From assembly GCF_043290135.1 (NCBI RefSeq), contig NC_134710.1:3149821-3213820 (forward strand): a stretch of 64,000 nt of DNA. Direction: 5' to 3'. The stretch comes from Rhipicephalus microplus. Taxonomy: Eukaryota > Arthropoda > Arachnida > Ixodida > Ixodidae. The translations under genes were made by a program, and so were the position numbers. How positions within the stretch are numbered: the stretch's first letter is position 1; every line of letters starts with the position of its first letter. This document shows positions 1-13,689 of this stretch, piece after piece. Below the pieces are notes generated by a model. It was not told the origin of the DNA and searched no databases. It saw nothing but the letters and a program-made list of their open reading frames with translations.

Positions 1-1105
1 TACCTATCACGAAGCGCTGTTCTATTCTGAGGTTGTTGTACATTACATTCGTTTTCTGTAGATTAATTTTAAGACCTACTTTTCTGCTCTTTTTTGTCTA
101 ACTCTTTAATCATGAGTTGCAATTCGTCCGCTGAGTTACTCAGCAATGCATTGGTGAAGCGCAGGTTACTTAGGTACTCTTCACCAACTCTGATGCCTAA
201 CTGTTCCCATTCTAGGCCTCTGAAACCCTCCTTAAATCACGCGGTAAATAGCATTGGGGAGATTGTATCCCCCTGCCTTACACCTTTCTTGATCGGTATT
301 ATGTTGTTTTCTTTATGAAGCACTGTGGTGGCAGTTGATCCTCTGTAGATTTCTTCCAGGTTGTGTACATATGCTTCGTCGACGCCCTGATTCCGCAGTG
401 TCTGCATGACTGCTGATATTTCTACTGAAACAAACGCCTTCTCGTAATCTATGAAGGTTATGTATAGTGGTTGGCTATGTTCTGAGCATTTCTCTATTAC
501 CTTACTGAATGTGGTCGATTGGTGAGTAGCCTGTTCGAAAAGCTGCTTGTTCCTTTGGTTGATTGAATTCTAGTGTTGTCTTAATTCTGTTAGCAATTCC
601 CTTTGTGAATAGCTTGTATACTACGGAGAGCAAGCTTATCGGCCTGTAATTCTTCAAATCCTTGCCATCTCTTTTCTTATGTATTAGGATGACGTTAGCA
701 TTCTTCAAAGATTCTGGCACTCTTCCCGTCAGGAGCTACCTCGTAAACAGGGTCGCTAGTTTTTCTACCACAGTCTGTCCTCCATCTTTCAGCAGATCTC
801 ATGTTACATGATCCTCACAAGCAGCTTTACCTCTTTGCGTGCTCTCCAAGGCTTTTCTTACTTCTATCATTAGTGGTGGGGTGTCCTCTGGGTTACTTAT
901 AGTTCTTATATTAAGGTCGTGATTGTGCCGGCTGTTGTACATATCTCTGTAAAACTTCTCCGCTAATTTTACTATCCCATCCATATTGGTAGTTGCTTTG
1001 CCTTCTTGTCCCTTATTGCATACATCTGGTTTTTGAGCCACGTAAAAGTACATGGCGCTTATTGGCCAGCCCTTGCACCACGGCGATGCACTAAACATCT
1101 TATTG
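1..1105 (-). pseudogene. RTE-like LINE fragment (endonuclease-RT polyprotein remnant)
   Basis: Read on the minus strand, this is a decayed reverse transcriptase of the RTE-type LINE polyprotein. About 502-720 encodes a fingers/palm segment with NVILIHKKRDGKDLKNYRPI. About 420-460 gives the palm box LYITFIDYEKAF. About 240-290 gives GVRQGDTISPMLFTA, the RT motif after the active site in this family. The linker before the RT lies at 799-1098. In-frame stops near 735 and 795, a stop near 236 and small frame changes show it is dead. The endonuclease would lie beyond 1105 but is not recognisable; the 3' end runs off the left edge. Family assignment rests on the RT motifs and is fairly sure. Confidence 0.8.
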
Positions 1106-1320
1106 GTCCCACAATATAGAGAAATTATAGCTTGCCTCCTTTTTGTAGAACATCAGGTTCTCAAGCGTTTAGGAGTGAGTATATATAGGGGTGAACATGT
1201 ACCTAGCAAAGATGAATGATCGTACAAAAAACGCTAGCAGCACTCGCGGCATAGTGTTAGCGGTGTGCAGAGTTGCCTGTAATCCGATAAGCGTGTCGGC
1301 ATCTGGCGCATGCGCAACTT

Positions 1321-1354
1321 GTCTCCGTGTTTCCTGAGTTTGAAACACGGAGAC
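1321..1354. repeat. Perfect 13-bp inverted repeat (hairpin)
   Basis: Arms at 1321-1333 (gtctccgtgtttc) and 1342-1354 are exact reverse complements, separated by the 8-nt loop ctgagttt. It lies in otherwise unassigned sequence. It could be a decayed mobile-element terminus or chance; it has no U-run expected of a pol III terminator. Confidence 0.7.
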
Positions 1355-2138
1355 ATTCGAGAAGGTGCGCACATATTCAAGAAGGCATGGGGCACCCCGA
1401 GCATTTGATGCTGGGTGGCACAAGTTCACGAGGCAAGCAAGCACGCTGGCCGATAGTGACGCCTGACAAGCGGGAATGTCTTGCGACCTGAATTTCGGTC
1501 GCATTTGGGAAATGCGCATGCATGCAGCCAGGTGCAGCATAAAAACTTCACTGCTTAGTAAGATAAAGAAAACGACGGGAGCAAACGAGACTCGTTGCAT
1601 GAGGGGCCCTTCATTTGGACAACAGCTTCTGAGCAACGCGTATTTTTTTACTTTGTGTTTTCCGGAGGGGAACGGGTTCCAGGGGCTCCCGCGCAACAGG
1701 AGCGGCGCCCATTAGGCAGCAAACCTGTTCCGCCGGCCACCAAATTACACGAGACCGCCCCCACGGCGGAATTCCCCGGATTCCGGAACAGGGCCCCTTG
1801 TAGCGCTCCTACTGGCTGCCATCGCAACAGTATTTTTTTTCTTTCTTTCAATTATCAGCCGGAAACCATCAAGAAGACATTTCATGATGTTATAAGATAA
1901 AACATTATTGTTTGTGCTTAGCAACTTGCGGGATGTCTTCCCTTTTAATTAGTAAATGCTTATTTTCCATCACGTGTTTCAAAACTCCAATGATATAGAT
2001 ACCGTTCTTTCGTCTTGCAGAAAGGAAATATTACTTGTAGGCGACTTTAATTCTTATCATACTTTGTGGGGTATCATAACAGATATAAGTTGTTGGATTT
2101 GATGCCTAAAAATAATTTGGCATGCATCAACCAGCGAA

Positions 2139-2162
2139 CCCCCCCCCCCCCCTTTTTTTTTT
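2139..2162. repeat. Poly-C / poly-T tract
   Basis: Fourteen C residues run directly into ten T residues. This is a low-complexity polypyrimidine run, prone to length error in sequencing. Confidence 0.9.
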
Positions 2163-2372
2163 GTTTGCACTCAGTTTCATTATGCGAATGATCTTGTTTT
2201 CTACAGTCCTAGCCTCTATTTCTACATGGTTTGTTTTGAACTGGGTTACAAGTAGCGACCATATCGTCATATTGTTTTAGCTTGTATGTCCCGTGCCTTT
2301 GGTAATTACGCAGTTGATTTCTCACATCAATTTTAATACAATTGAAAAGACACTTTGTCAAGCTTTTCTTTT

Positions 2373-3235
2373 CAATCAATCAGTCAATCATTTTATTTCC
2401 TTCTGATTGGGAGGAGTACAGGACTAAAAGCTCAAGAGCTTGTCGGTGTCCCGACCCCGTTCACCAGTTGGCAAAGTAGCAGGAATGGCAGACAATCATG
2501 CCTAACGAATATCAAATAAACTTATACGTATAACATAACAAAAAGTAATACAAACATTCATAAAAAAAGCGCTGAAAACAAAAATAGCATAGTTGAAGTC
2601 TATAATCATGAAGTGGCATGAACATGAAAACACACTAATAGAAAGGATAGAGTTACAAATTTTGATATATGCATTATTCAGGGAAATATATGTGCTGGGC
2701 GAAGTGTTTAACGTGACCGTTTTGTTTAGACAAAGGATCAAAATATTCGCGGTTTAAAAAGTTTAGCAGAAAAAATAGTCTGTAGGACAATGATTGTTCG
2801 TCATAAACAATTCTTGAGGTGGGTACAGTCCAAACTTCTTTGTGCCTGGTTAGTCAAACCCTTGTGTTTACGTTAAGTATAGCAAGATTTATTGCTGTAT
2901 TGGTACCATGCTTAACAAACTCCTTATAACATACAATCAGCCTGGAATTGTACAAAGAGAAAGCTGAAAGAATATCTTATTTTGAAAAAATAAGTTGTGT
3001 AGAGGACAGACAGCATTGTATATCATAAATTTCACCTTAGTGGGAAGAATAGATCCCACACATGCAATGGCCGATGACATCTTAGAGTGTAGACTATCAA
3101 CATGTACATTCCACGTAAGGTGTCGTGAAAAATATTCTCCACGAATACTAACAAAATCAACCATGTTTAAGTGCTCACAGCTCAGAAATAAATTCATATT
3201 ATTTCTCATAAGCTTTGTCAAAACGAACAGATAAA
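2373..3235 (-). pseudogene. CR1/Jockey-like LINE 3' fragment
   Basis: On the minus strand, 3220-2990 encodes a recognisable RT thumb segment (HLTWNVHVDSLHSKMSSAIA, then LPTKVKFMIYNAV), as in Jockey/CR1-type ORF2 proteins. Downstream, about 2373-2470, the sense strand ends in an AATAAAATGATTGACTGATTG-like sequence, i.e. a polyadenylation-like motif followed by a short TGAT-type tail typical of LINE 3' ends. The coding part is heavily decayed. Whether the thumb and the tail belong to one insertion is inferred from orientation and spacing. Confidence 0.6.
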
Positions 3236-3409
3236 AATGAAAAGCGCCATGTTCTGAGCTTTAGTGATGTATAAAACAATTGTTATAAAACAAAAGTACA
3301 AGTACCTAAACAAAGGTCTGGGAATATTTCGTGTAACTCTGATTGTTCACAAGATCACATGCTAAGAAAAACAGCGTGGCGAAGACTGCTCTATAACCAA
3401 TGCCCTAGA

Positions 3410-4685
3410 AATTGGGGTGATAATAAATACGCGGCTGCAGTTTTCAAGCGAACAGTTGCTGCTGCCGAAAATAGTTACGATGGCCAACGTTTCCCTTCAA
3501 AGCCTGGCAACAGGAAATAATTTCCTTAAAGCGAAAAAAGTAACTCTATCGCCAATAAACATGGAATCGGTAGTCTCAACGCCAAGTGAGTGGTCTAGTT
3601 CTCTGTAAAATATTGCTCACGAGCTCGAAAGTGGCTTCACGGCTACTTGCTTATACCACTCACAGTCTCCTGTTAATGACTTTGAAGAGGCTACAGCTTC
3701 GGAAGCAGCACAAGTCGTGAAAATCTTGCCCATTTCTGCTCCAGGTCCTGAAGGCATAACTGCATCGGTAATTAAAATTGTGCATAAAGTTTGACGCCAA
3801 TATTTACTTGAAATAGTTGTCCATTCTATCAGAAACTCGTAGATTCCGCCTGATTGGAGGATAGCCAAAAGACTTATTTTAATTAAAAACATGAAGCTTC
3901 GTTTACTTTAAATAAAATTAGATCACATCTATTGTAGTAAAACTAGTTGAAAGAATTCTACACATTGTGATAGACAACTGGTTGGACGAAAGCATGATCT
4001 TAAGCCGATGCAAATTGTATTCAGGCGTGGCTACTTCATTTGATGTGCCCATATGTTGACTAAGAAAGCAGGATACAACCAAGTAGGTAGAAGAAGCAGT
4101 TTGCGACCTTAGTAACTCTAGATATTGCCAAAACTTATGACAGTGTGGAACACGTTAAAGTAGTAAATTCGGTAACGTACGTAGGTTTATCAAATTACTT
4201 AGTTGGATGGGCTCACTCCTTTTTGAAAGACGAATAATTTTATTGCTTTCAATTTGGTGTGTATTCTTCAAGTTATAAACAAACTGGAGGTCTCACTCAA
4301 GGTTCAGTATTTCCACCATTAATATTTATGTTTTACTGTGCCATATTCCTGCCCAACCCAACGTACAGGTGTGTTTATACGCTGACTACAACGCATTTTT
4401 GGCTACAGTGGCAGATATACATACACTGTATCAGAATCTACAGTGTTATACGAACGTTCGGAACACGTGGTTGGACGACATCAGTCTATCATTAAACACC
4501 AAGAAAAGCGCAATCTTAGTTTTCTTTTAAGTGCCGTGGTGCACATTTACAGGCAGGACGTTATCTGGCAGTTAGAATCAGGTGAGCTACTCCGAAAAAC
4601 TGAATTGAAGTCAGCCTCTAGATGGCAGCTAAAGGGGTGCTTCGTTGACTCAGCATGTCAATGTCGTGATGTGTGCTCATCATGA
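3410..4685 (+). pseudogene. Degenerate CR1/Jockey-like RT on the plus strand
   Basis: Plus-strand translation across frames gives APGPEGITASVIKIVHK (about 3740), IPPDWRIAKRLILIKN (about 3843), an RRGYF box (about 4025), TLDIAKTYDSVEHVKVV (about 4115, the palm box) and QTGGLTQGSVFPPLIF (about 4278, the GVPQGS-equivalent motif). The expected GVPQGS is changed to GLTQGS and the FADD box to a decayed YTDYNAF. Frequent stops and shifts make this a relic. It is oriented opposite to the fragment at 2373-3235, so they are separate insertions. Confidence 0.65.
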
Positions 4686-6426
<1,741 letters not shown>

Positions 6427-6628
6427 ATGAGCGTTCAATATGAAGACGTAAATCCCAGGTACTACGGTGTTATACAGCTACTACATGATAAAAACACTCC
6501 TTCACGACGGGAATGGAGTTCAAAGTTGGCCAGACTTTCCTATATATTTGTAAATCGATAGTTCTACCTTTGCTGAAATTTCAAAAGCAATTTTCGATTA
6601 AAATTTTCGAATTTCAGTCCTGTCGTAC

Positions 6629-8180
6629 ACATCATCATCATCATTTATTGTCCCTTAAGGGCCCTGGGTTGGGCATTACATAAGGGGGGGGGGGGAGCAT
6701 CGAAATATGCACACAAGGTCACATTTACAAAGGAAAAAGGCATGTTAGCTCTGTGCACTGCTACGAAACTGAAAATAAAAACAACAATGACACATGCTAC
6801 GCATTTCTGCATGCGTTTGCAAAGTATTTGCATTGCGGTTTGACATGCACAAAACAAAGGAAAAAAAAGAACTAATAAGAAACAAATAAACAAACAAACA
6901 TCATAGTACGTGTTTACAAAATGATAGATGGACTGATTTTGTAAACAGAATCTACAATAAGGAGTAGTTTCGTTATACATTGTTACGGAGTCAAGGACAG
7001 TGGTATTATATAACTTTAGCGGCACAATATTCACGAAAGAATAAAGAATAAAAAAGGTACAGTACAAAATATTTAATATACACTTGGAAGAAGAAGCAGC
7101 TCAAAAGTAAGCTTCCACTTTCTTGTGTGAGTCGGTGGAGTACACGTGTCTGTTGTCGGTCAAATTCATTTTGCTAAATGGGCTGATACTAACTGCCTGA
7201 ATTTCGAATTGTCACGTTGATGTACTATTGATTCGGGAAGCGAGTTCCATTCCTCTATGGCCAAAGGCAAGAAAGACTTGTTGAATGCGGTTGTAGAGCC
7301 AGTTATACGCTGCACACTCATGGAATTAAAAAGTCGACATGATGTTCGCACAGGTGCTATTAAAGTGGAGGTTCGAAGGTCAGGACGATTATGATACAGG
7401 TTGTGAAACAGTTCCAGACGCAGTGTCTTTCTTCGTTGGGCTAAGGAGTCGAGACTGATGGATGATTTGATGTCACTAATGCTGACCCAACTACTATACT
7501 CAGAACTGATGAAGCGAGTGGCCCTATTCTGGACGCTTTCTAATAATTCAATTAAGTAGTTTTGATGTGGACTCCATATAGCACAGGCATACTCGAGTTT
7601 AGGTCTGACGTATACCTCGTAGGCAAGTTTTCGGATGTTACTCGGAGTCAAAGAAAGGGAGCGTTTAATGAAGCCAAGAGTTTTCGATGTATCTGCAACT
7701 AATTTCGTGATGTGTTCGGACCAATTGAGCTTGTCAGTGATAAGGACGCCTAGATAACGGTACGAATTTACGCATGAAAGAGCCGTGGAGTTTAATGTGT
7801 ATGAATAATCTAGGGTGGAATGCTTTCGTGACACTTGCATGCACTTGCATTTTGATACATTGAGCTGCATCAGCCAGTGGGCGCACCAGGTTTCTATTAC
7901 ATCAAGGTCTCTTTGCAGAAGTTGCTGATCAGTGGTGGAAGTTATGTGACGATAAAGAACGCAATCGTCCGCAAACAGGCGAATCGTGGACGAAATACCA
8001 CTAAGAAGGTCATTAATGAACACTAAAAATAAAAGTGGTCCGAGGACAGAGCCTTGAGGCACGCCTGAAATAACTTGAGATATATTGGAGCGGTGGTTAC
8101 CGATAACAGTAAACTGAGTGCGGTCTGAAAGGAACGACGAAATCCAGGTCAGTACTAAGGGATCTATAGATAGGGAGGAA
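6629..8180 (-). mobile_element. 5'-truncated CR1-like LINE (RT C-terminal half and 3' UTR)
   Basis: Minus strand. The ORF runs from about 8180 to a TGA at 7166 without interruption and encodes the RT palm and thumb: ISGVPQGSVLGPLLFLVF, then the catalytic box RLFADDCVLY (about 7960), the thumb NSYRYLGVLITDKLNW, and the C-terminal motif IEEWNSLPESIV typical of CR1/Jockey ORF2. The open frame continues upstream of the first GTG to about 8175, where it is cut off, so this is an ordinary 5'-truncated insertion. The 3' UTR contains a G-run (C-run on the sense strand) and TTATGTAATGCC, and the element ends in (ATG)n at 6629-6645. The open frame suggests a fairly recent insertion. Confidence 0.88.
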
Positions 8181-9362
8181 AAATGGAATGACCCTCCTGC
8201 TCATTTCCTAATATGAAATATTAAATGCTGGTAATTACTCTTGCACCTAAATGCGTGCTGATTGTCATACGTCTAGAAATGTAGGCACTTACAGTTTGCA
8301 TGGTTGTGGCCTGTTTTTAAGAAAAACCTTGCTTCATTCCCGGCTTTGCAAAATAATTTTTGAGATAATTTAGCGTTGTTTTTGTTTTTTATTTAATTTG
8401 CACTTCCGACTCTGTTTCAAGGCTTGTCGTAGTGAGCACTTTTCAAAGTAGGTATTGCATGAGCATGCATTTCTTCAAAACCAACAGCCTCAAGCGCGAA
8501 ATAAGAAAAGCTCACCACAACATAGCAAAATAAATAAGTAATAAAAGGTACAAACATTACGCCACCTAAGCTAACAGCACTTTCACATATACTGACAAAA
8601 ATAAGGGAAGGCCGACCAGTTTACTCAACTTATAGGCCCGCGTAAACGTCCGGAAGCTACAGACGGTGATGCACGTGGAGGTGTCAGGACGTCCACAACG
8701 TGCGGGTCAGGCATGCAGAAATTCATTTCCCCCCTTTTCTATTCACACGCAAGCGTAATTTTATTGTTCAGGTACAAAATTACGCTTCAGCACTGTTCGT
8801 CGGAAAAGTTTGGAAAGAAGGATTTTAATCTCAGACAGGAGATGAAGGCGAACACTTAAACAGTTTTACCTGTTTGGTCGGGAAAACGTAGCTCCCTGCG
8901 AAAAAAAAAAAACTGCAGTCATGGCCTTGGCAGCAGCACAGAAAAAAGCAAAAACTGCAGTAGCAGGATAGTAGTCTTTCCCATCATCGACAAAGAAAAT
9001 ACGGCCAGTTTTTCGAGAACATGTCCTATCCTTTATCTCTTACTTTCACTGCCATGTCCTTTCCGTCCTACAATGTTGAGCCGGGCTGCCAAATGGTTTA
9101 ACGGCCACTTTCACAGAAACATCGAGTGCCCCACAACTCGTTCTGTCAAGCAACACCTCCATTTATTTCGCATCCCCATCCCCAGTCTCGTCAGTTCCTT
9201 TCGCCCCTCTCTTTCTTGTCCTGAAAGCACCACGTCAATTTAAGAGTCCAGTATATGTCTAAACTATCATTTCAGATACTACTGATACAATAAAATAGCT
9301 TTTCAACCAATATGAGTTCATGCATGCGTTATGAAAGTCTGTACCAAACACATTACCTTACC
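8181..9362. other. No recognisable gene
   Basis: No long open frame, RNA gene or element terminus is recognisable. The sequence is moderately A/T rich with short homopolymers. I see nothing I can support. Confidence 0.5.
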
Positions 9363-11069
9363 TGATGATGATGTGTTGTGCTTTACGCCGCAAGAGCCAA
9401 TTGATGGCCAAAGAGCGCCGTTTCAGTGACTAGAGATGTGAATAATGATATGGTGCGTGGCTGTAAAGGGGCCTTAAAATTGCTTGTGCTCACGCGGGTA
9501 AAAACATTCAAGTATTAAAATCATACCAGTGGCATGAATTATGTGCAGTGAAAGTCAATGTCTGAAGGTCATGATAATAAAACCATGGGTGGGATGTAGT
9601 CACCGCAGCCGCGACCTCGGTACAGATGTCCTGCTACGGATCACCTTGAAGTATGTAGTGAAAATTACATACATCATTTAAAAACGTGAACACTTAGTGA
9701 ATTTTAAAAGTCGCATCCCTATTCATAAGCATCCCAGGGTGCAGCGGGAGCTGCTTTTGGTAGGGAACTAGAAGTGCTTATTTCTTTGAGCATCTAACTC
9801 AATGCACTGGACGAGGATCTCGAGAAACGTAAGTGGTTCTCCGCATCTCCCACACAATGCTGGATCACCGGCAGACAGATAATTTTAATGTATAGTGTGT
9901 GTATGTCCTGTTCTTAGCCTTGTAAGTGTTACTTCTCTGTGTCGTGATTTTGATAGTGGCAGCCAATGACCATGTTGTGGCTTAATAACATGCAGTTTAT
10001 TACTTGCGTGTCTATCCCACGAATTTACCAATAACCTCTGAGCTTCTTTTTTAGAAAAGGTTACATGTCAAATGCAGAGATTGGTATTGATGCATTAGTG
10101 ACATCGTTACTGGCAGATGCAGCCAGCTGGTTTGCCAAAACGTTTCCCTGTATCTCATGGTGCCCCAGCACCTAGCAGTCTACAATATGCTGTCTGAATG
10201 AGTAGAATGTCCATAACAGTGAATAAAGGGACTGAAGAAGAGAGCTTTCGTGTTTTTTAAATGTTTTCAAGGGTTTACCTACACTCAGAGAACCCGTGTA
10301 AATCACCAATTTTTGTAATTCTATATGTGCAATGGGTTCAACAGCTGCAAGCATTGCATAGGCCTCTCTTGTGAAAATGCTTCCACCAGGATGCAGGACG
10401 CCAGGATCTGAGAAGGATGGGCCAATGGCTGCGTATGAAACAGAAAAGTTGGACTTTGAGGCATCTGTAAAAAACTGAGGGTACGTGTACTTCACTCAGG
10501 GCACGTGTAGTTCTAGGAAGTATGTGCGGATATGTACAATGAGTGCGTGCTTTGTAATCTCTAAAAAAACACATCACAATCTATGAATTGCCACCGCCAT
10601 GGTGGCAGACATGCTGCGGGAGCCATCAAACGATATTCGAGTGACACACCGGTTTCCTCAGAAAGGCCCCTCACACGAAGTGAATAGGGTTGTCTCAAAA
10701 ATGGCCTGTTTTCAAACAGAACAGAAGTAGGCATGTCATCAATTGTGAGATCTGATGGGTGGTCTCTGTGTGCCTTCACTTTGAGATTATGTAGAAAATA
10801 CATGTGACATTTCTGTAGGTGGAGGGACCATTCGTTCGATTCCACGTGCAGGCTTTCAATGGGGCTGGTGCGAAAGGCATCCGCAGAGAGGCGAATGCTT
10901 GGGTGGAAAATAGGGTCAAGCAGGTTTAGGGCGGTAAGTGTCGCAGACTGACAAGTTATTGCTGCATAATCCAAGCGAGTGCGTACGAGGCTCTTGTAAA
11001 AATTCATGAGACCCTTCTTGTCACTCCTCCATGTAGTGCGTGACAACATTTTTTAGAACATTCATGGCT
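9363..11069 (-). pseudogene. I-like LINE 3' part: RT thumb and RNase H, decayed
   Basis: Minus strand, same family as the LINE at 60,680-64,000. 11049-10561 encodes the RT thumb and connection (LSRTTWRSDKKGLMNFYKSL, VESNEWSLHLQ, LSEETGVSLEYRLMAP). 10495-10172 encodes the start of an RNase H domain (FFTDASKSNFSVSYAAIG, then FTREAYAMLAA and VIYTGSLSV). In the last box the catalytic Asp of YTDSLS is replaced by Gly. A further RNase H piece (HHEIQGNVLANQLAAS-like) is in the decayed stretch about 10170-10030. The 3' end is an (ATC)n/(GAT)n tail at 9363. The 5' side stops at about 11,069, where gypsy element 1 begins. Confidence 0.82.
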
Positions 11070-11087
11070 CTGATATGTTGGTGAGAG

Positions 11088-12130
11088 GTGCTGGGTAACC
11101 ATCAGGCAACGGAGCTCCGCAGCGGACGTCGCATCGGTTTTCCAGCCATGGCCAATGCTGAGCCCTCCGCGTCAACGTCAGCGTCTCCGACGAACACGGC
11201 GTCAGAACCATACGTTGTCACGCCACTAATGGATCACGGTACATTCTGTGGGACCAATGGCGTCGACGTTGACGATTTATTGGCCATGTTTGAACGATTG
11301 AGTGTGCCGAACAGATGGGATCGCACACTTCAGTCGGCTAATGTTCTGTTTCACTTGAGAGGCACAGCCAAGGTGTGGTATGAAAACAACGAAGAACTCT
11401 CCAGCTGGGACCAATGCAAAGAAAACAGGTGTTTGGCAAAACCGCCAGTCGTAAGATCGCCGCCAAAAGGAATTGGCCTGCTGTGCCCAATCCCCCACAG
11501 AATCATAGCTCGCATGCATTCAAGACGTGCCGGCCCTCTGCCGAAAGGCCGAAAGCGACATGGCACAAGATGACAAAGTCGGGCATGTCCTGAAAGAGAT
11601 TGCCGACGACGCGTTCCATCTCCTGATGTGCAAGGGCTGTTCCACTGTGGACGCGATCATCAAAGAGTGTCGTCAGTTTGAGCAAGTGAAAAGTCGCTGC
11701 ATTCTGCAAAAATTCGCCTGACTTCCTAACACTGCTGCAACATCGACTTGTGAGGACCAGTCCGCACCACAACGTCCGTCGCCGCCGGGAGACCTGATAC
11801 GCATTGTTCATCGCGAACTGGAAGCAATGGCGCCATCGGCGTTCTATACGCGCAGTACCGATACCACTCCTGTTACTGTTCCTCTTGTTCAAGCCATCAT
11901 GTGCAAGGAGCTTGAAAACATGGGAGTGCATTCCGCGTGCCATGTCATAGCGCCCAGAGTCAGCGAACGCCCTTTCGAGATGCCCTCTCCCGACCGACGG
12001 TTTTCTCCTCGTACTCGCAACCCGGCTGAGTGGCGAACTGCAGATGACCGCCCCATATGTTTCCATTGCCACCGCATTGGACATATTTCTCGTTACTGCT
12101 CGTTACCATTGCTCGTTACTGCTCGTTAGA
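11088..12130 (+). pseudogene. gag: Ty3/gypsy element 1: gag (frameshifted)
   Basis: Plus strand. 11,145 onwards gives a capsid-type Gag region (GTFCGTNGVDVDDLLAMFER, then VLFHLRGTAKVWYENN and LSSWDQCKE), a frameshift near 11,430, and a second capsid piece at 11,545-11,720 (DKVGHVLKEIADDAFHLLM). A CCHC zinc knuckle CFHCHRIGHISRYC sits at about 12,057-12,098 (C-X2-C-X4-H-X4-C). The role is capsid assembly and RNA packaging. Frameshifts and a stop near 11,719 make it non-functional. No 5' LTR is visible: the left side abuts LINE sequence at about 11,070. The 3' side is interrupted by a nested LINE. Confidence 0.85.
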
Positions 12131-12145
12131 TATTGCTCGTTACCA
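12092..12145. repeat. Short direct repeats at the nested-LINE junction
   Basis: The 9-mer TGCTCGTTA occurs about four times within some 55 bases, directly before the LINE 5' end. This could be a local slippage product made during insertion. Confidence 0.6.
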
Positions 12146-13678
12146 TTCGCTTGTATCCTCGTTTAAGTGTGAAAATTCTAGAGCATATAATATTCAAACA
12201 TTTGTCTATGTTTGTCGAAAGAAATAACCTAATCATGCCCCTTCAGCACGGCTTTCGCAAAGGGTATTCTACGGTAACCCAGCTTATTGAGACGTTTCAT
12301 GACATAGCAGCAGCGCTCGATATGAATGGTCAAGTAGATGTTATATTATTGGATTTCGAGAAAGCTTTTGATCGTGTGAGTCACCAGAAGTTACTAATTA
12401 GGCTCAAACCAATTCTGAAAAATGAGAGATTACTTGCATGGATAACTGCTTATCTTTCAATGAGGAGCCAATGTGTTGCCATTGATGGTGTCACCTCGAG
12501 TTCCGCCCCCGTGAAATCGGGTGTGCCTCAAGGGTCAATTTTGGGGCCGTTGTTTTTTTCTGTTATTTATTAATGATATTGTGCTAAACTTGCCCGTAAA
12601 AATAAAGCTTTTCGCGGACGATTGTATACTATATCAGGAAAATTATACGTACAGTGATCAAGAATCTTTAAATACTGCACTAGCAACGCTACAGACGTAG
12701 TGCGAAAATTGGCAGATGACAATTAGTTATAAAAAACAGTAGCAATGCGAGTTACGCGTAAGAAACAGCCGCTTCTGTTTACCTATCACGTCAATGGTCA
12801 TGCGTTATCCGAAGTCACTAAACACAAATATTTAGGACTCATACTCACATCAGACTTAAGATGGAATGAACACATAGAATATATTGAAAGAAAGGCAATG
12901 AAAAAGCTTGGATATTTGCGATGGAGGCTTGTGAATGTCACACCACACATCAAACTTCTCGCGTACAAAACTTTTATTAGACCAGTATTAGAATATGGAG
13001 CTGCAGTGTGGGATCCCTTTACTGAGTCCAGTATTAAAAACTTTGAAATGGTCCAAGAAAATCTGTCCGATTTCTTTTTAATTGTTATAGTTGGCGTACT
13101 TCCCCTTCACTTCTACTAATTAAAGCAGATTTCGAAAAACTACAGGAGAGAAGAAGAATGGAAAGGCTGAAGCTTTTTTACCTCATTTTTCACAACAAAT
13201 ATGGTATCGACAAAACATTGCACATTCGACAAATAAGTGAATATGGTGTGCGCTCACATCATTCAAAGAAAGTTTTAGATTACGTAAACCACACAGACAC
13301 ATTGAGGTATTCATTTTTTCTAAGAACTACCCGTGAGTAGAATTGCCTATCACCCGATGCTTTACAGTGTCCAACAGCTGATTTATATCTACATGCTCTC
13401 AATAACCACTAACAGTCTTTTGTACAGTCATGCAGCGCAGCGTTACGCATTGCTTCCATTTTTTTTGCTACGTTTCAGTCAGCAAAGCCATGCCATTGTT
13501 AAAATGTTTTTCTTTAGTTTTTTGTAAATTAATACAAAAGTGTTGAATTGTACCCACTGTCAGTATGCTGTGTGATGTCAATTATGTTCCTTGTAGTAAA
13601 CATTTCTGTATGCCCATTCCTGTTTAAGACGTGGTAAACAGGTCAGCAGTATGTAATAAATAAATAAATAAATAAACA
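12138..13678 (+). mobile_element. 5'-truncated CR1-like LINE nested in gypsy element 1
   Basis: Plus strand. It begins within the RT fingers (SVKILEHIIFKHLSMFVERN), continues through QHGFRKGYSTVTQL, LDFEKAFDRVSHQKLL and SGVPQGSILGPLF, frameshifts at about 12,565, then LFADDCILYQ and the thumb HKYLGLILTSDLRWNEHIEY. The C-terminal EWNxLP box is broken: the Trp codon is now TAG at about 13,338. It ends in (TAAA)n at about 13,653-13,678. It is the same family as the LINE at 33,387-41,807. It lies between the zinc knuckle and protease regions of gypsy element 1, so it is the younger insertion of the two. Confidence 0.88.
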
Positions 13679-13689
13679 CATGGTCCTCG

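Larger units (their letters stand above)
1106..2372. other. No recognisable gene
   Basis: Open frames of up to 175 codons occur on both strands here, but none shows a domain, repeat pattern or homology I recognise, and they overlap one another. A perfect hairpin is at 1321-1354 and a C-run followed by a T-run at 2139-2162. I see nothing else I can support. Confidence 0.5.

Noticed and set aside
1169..1696. 175-codon minus-strand frame as a gene
   Set aside because: No recognisable domain or motif, and other open frames overlap it in the same GC-rich stretch.
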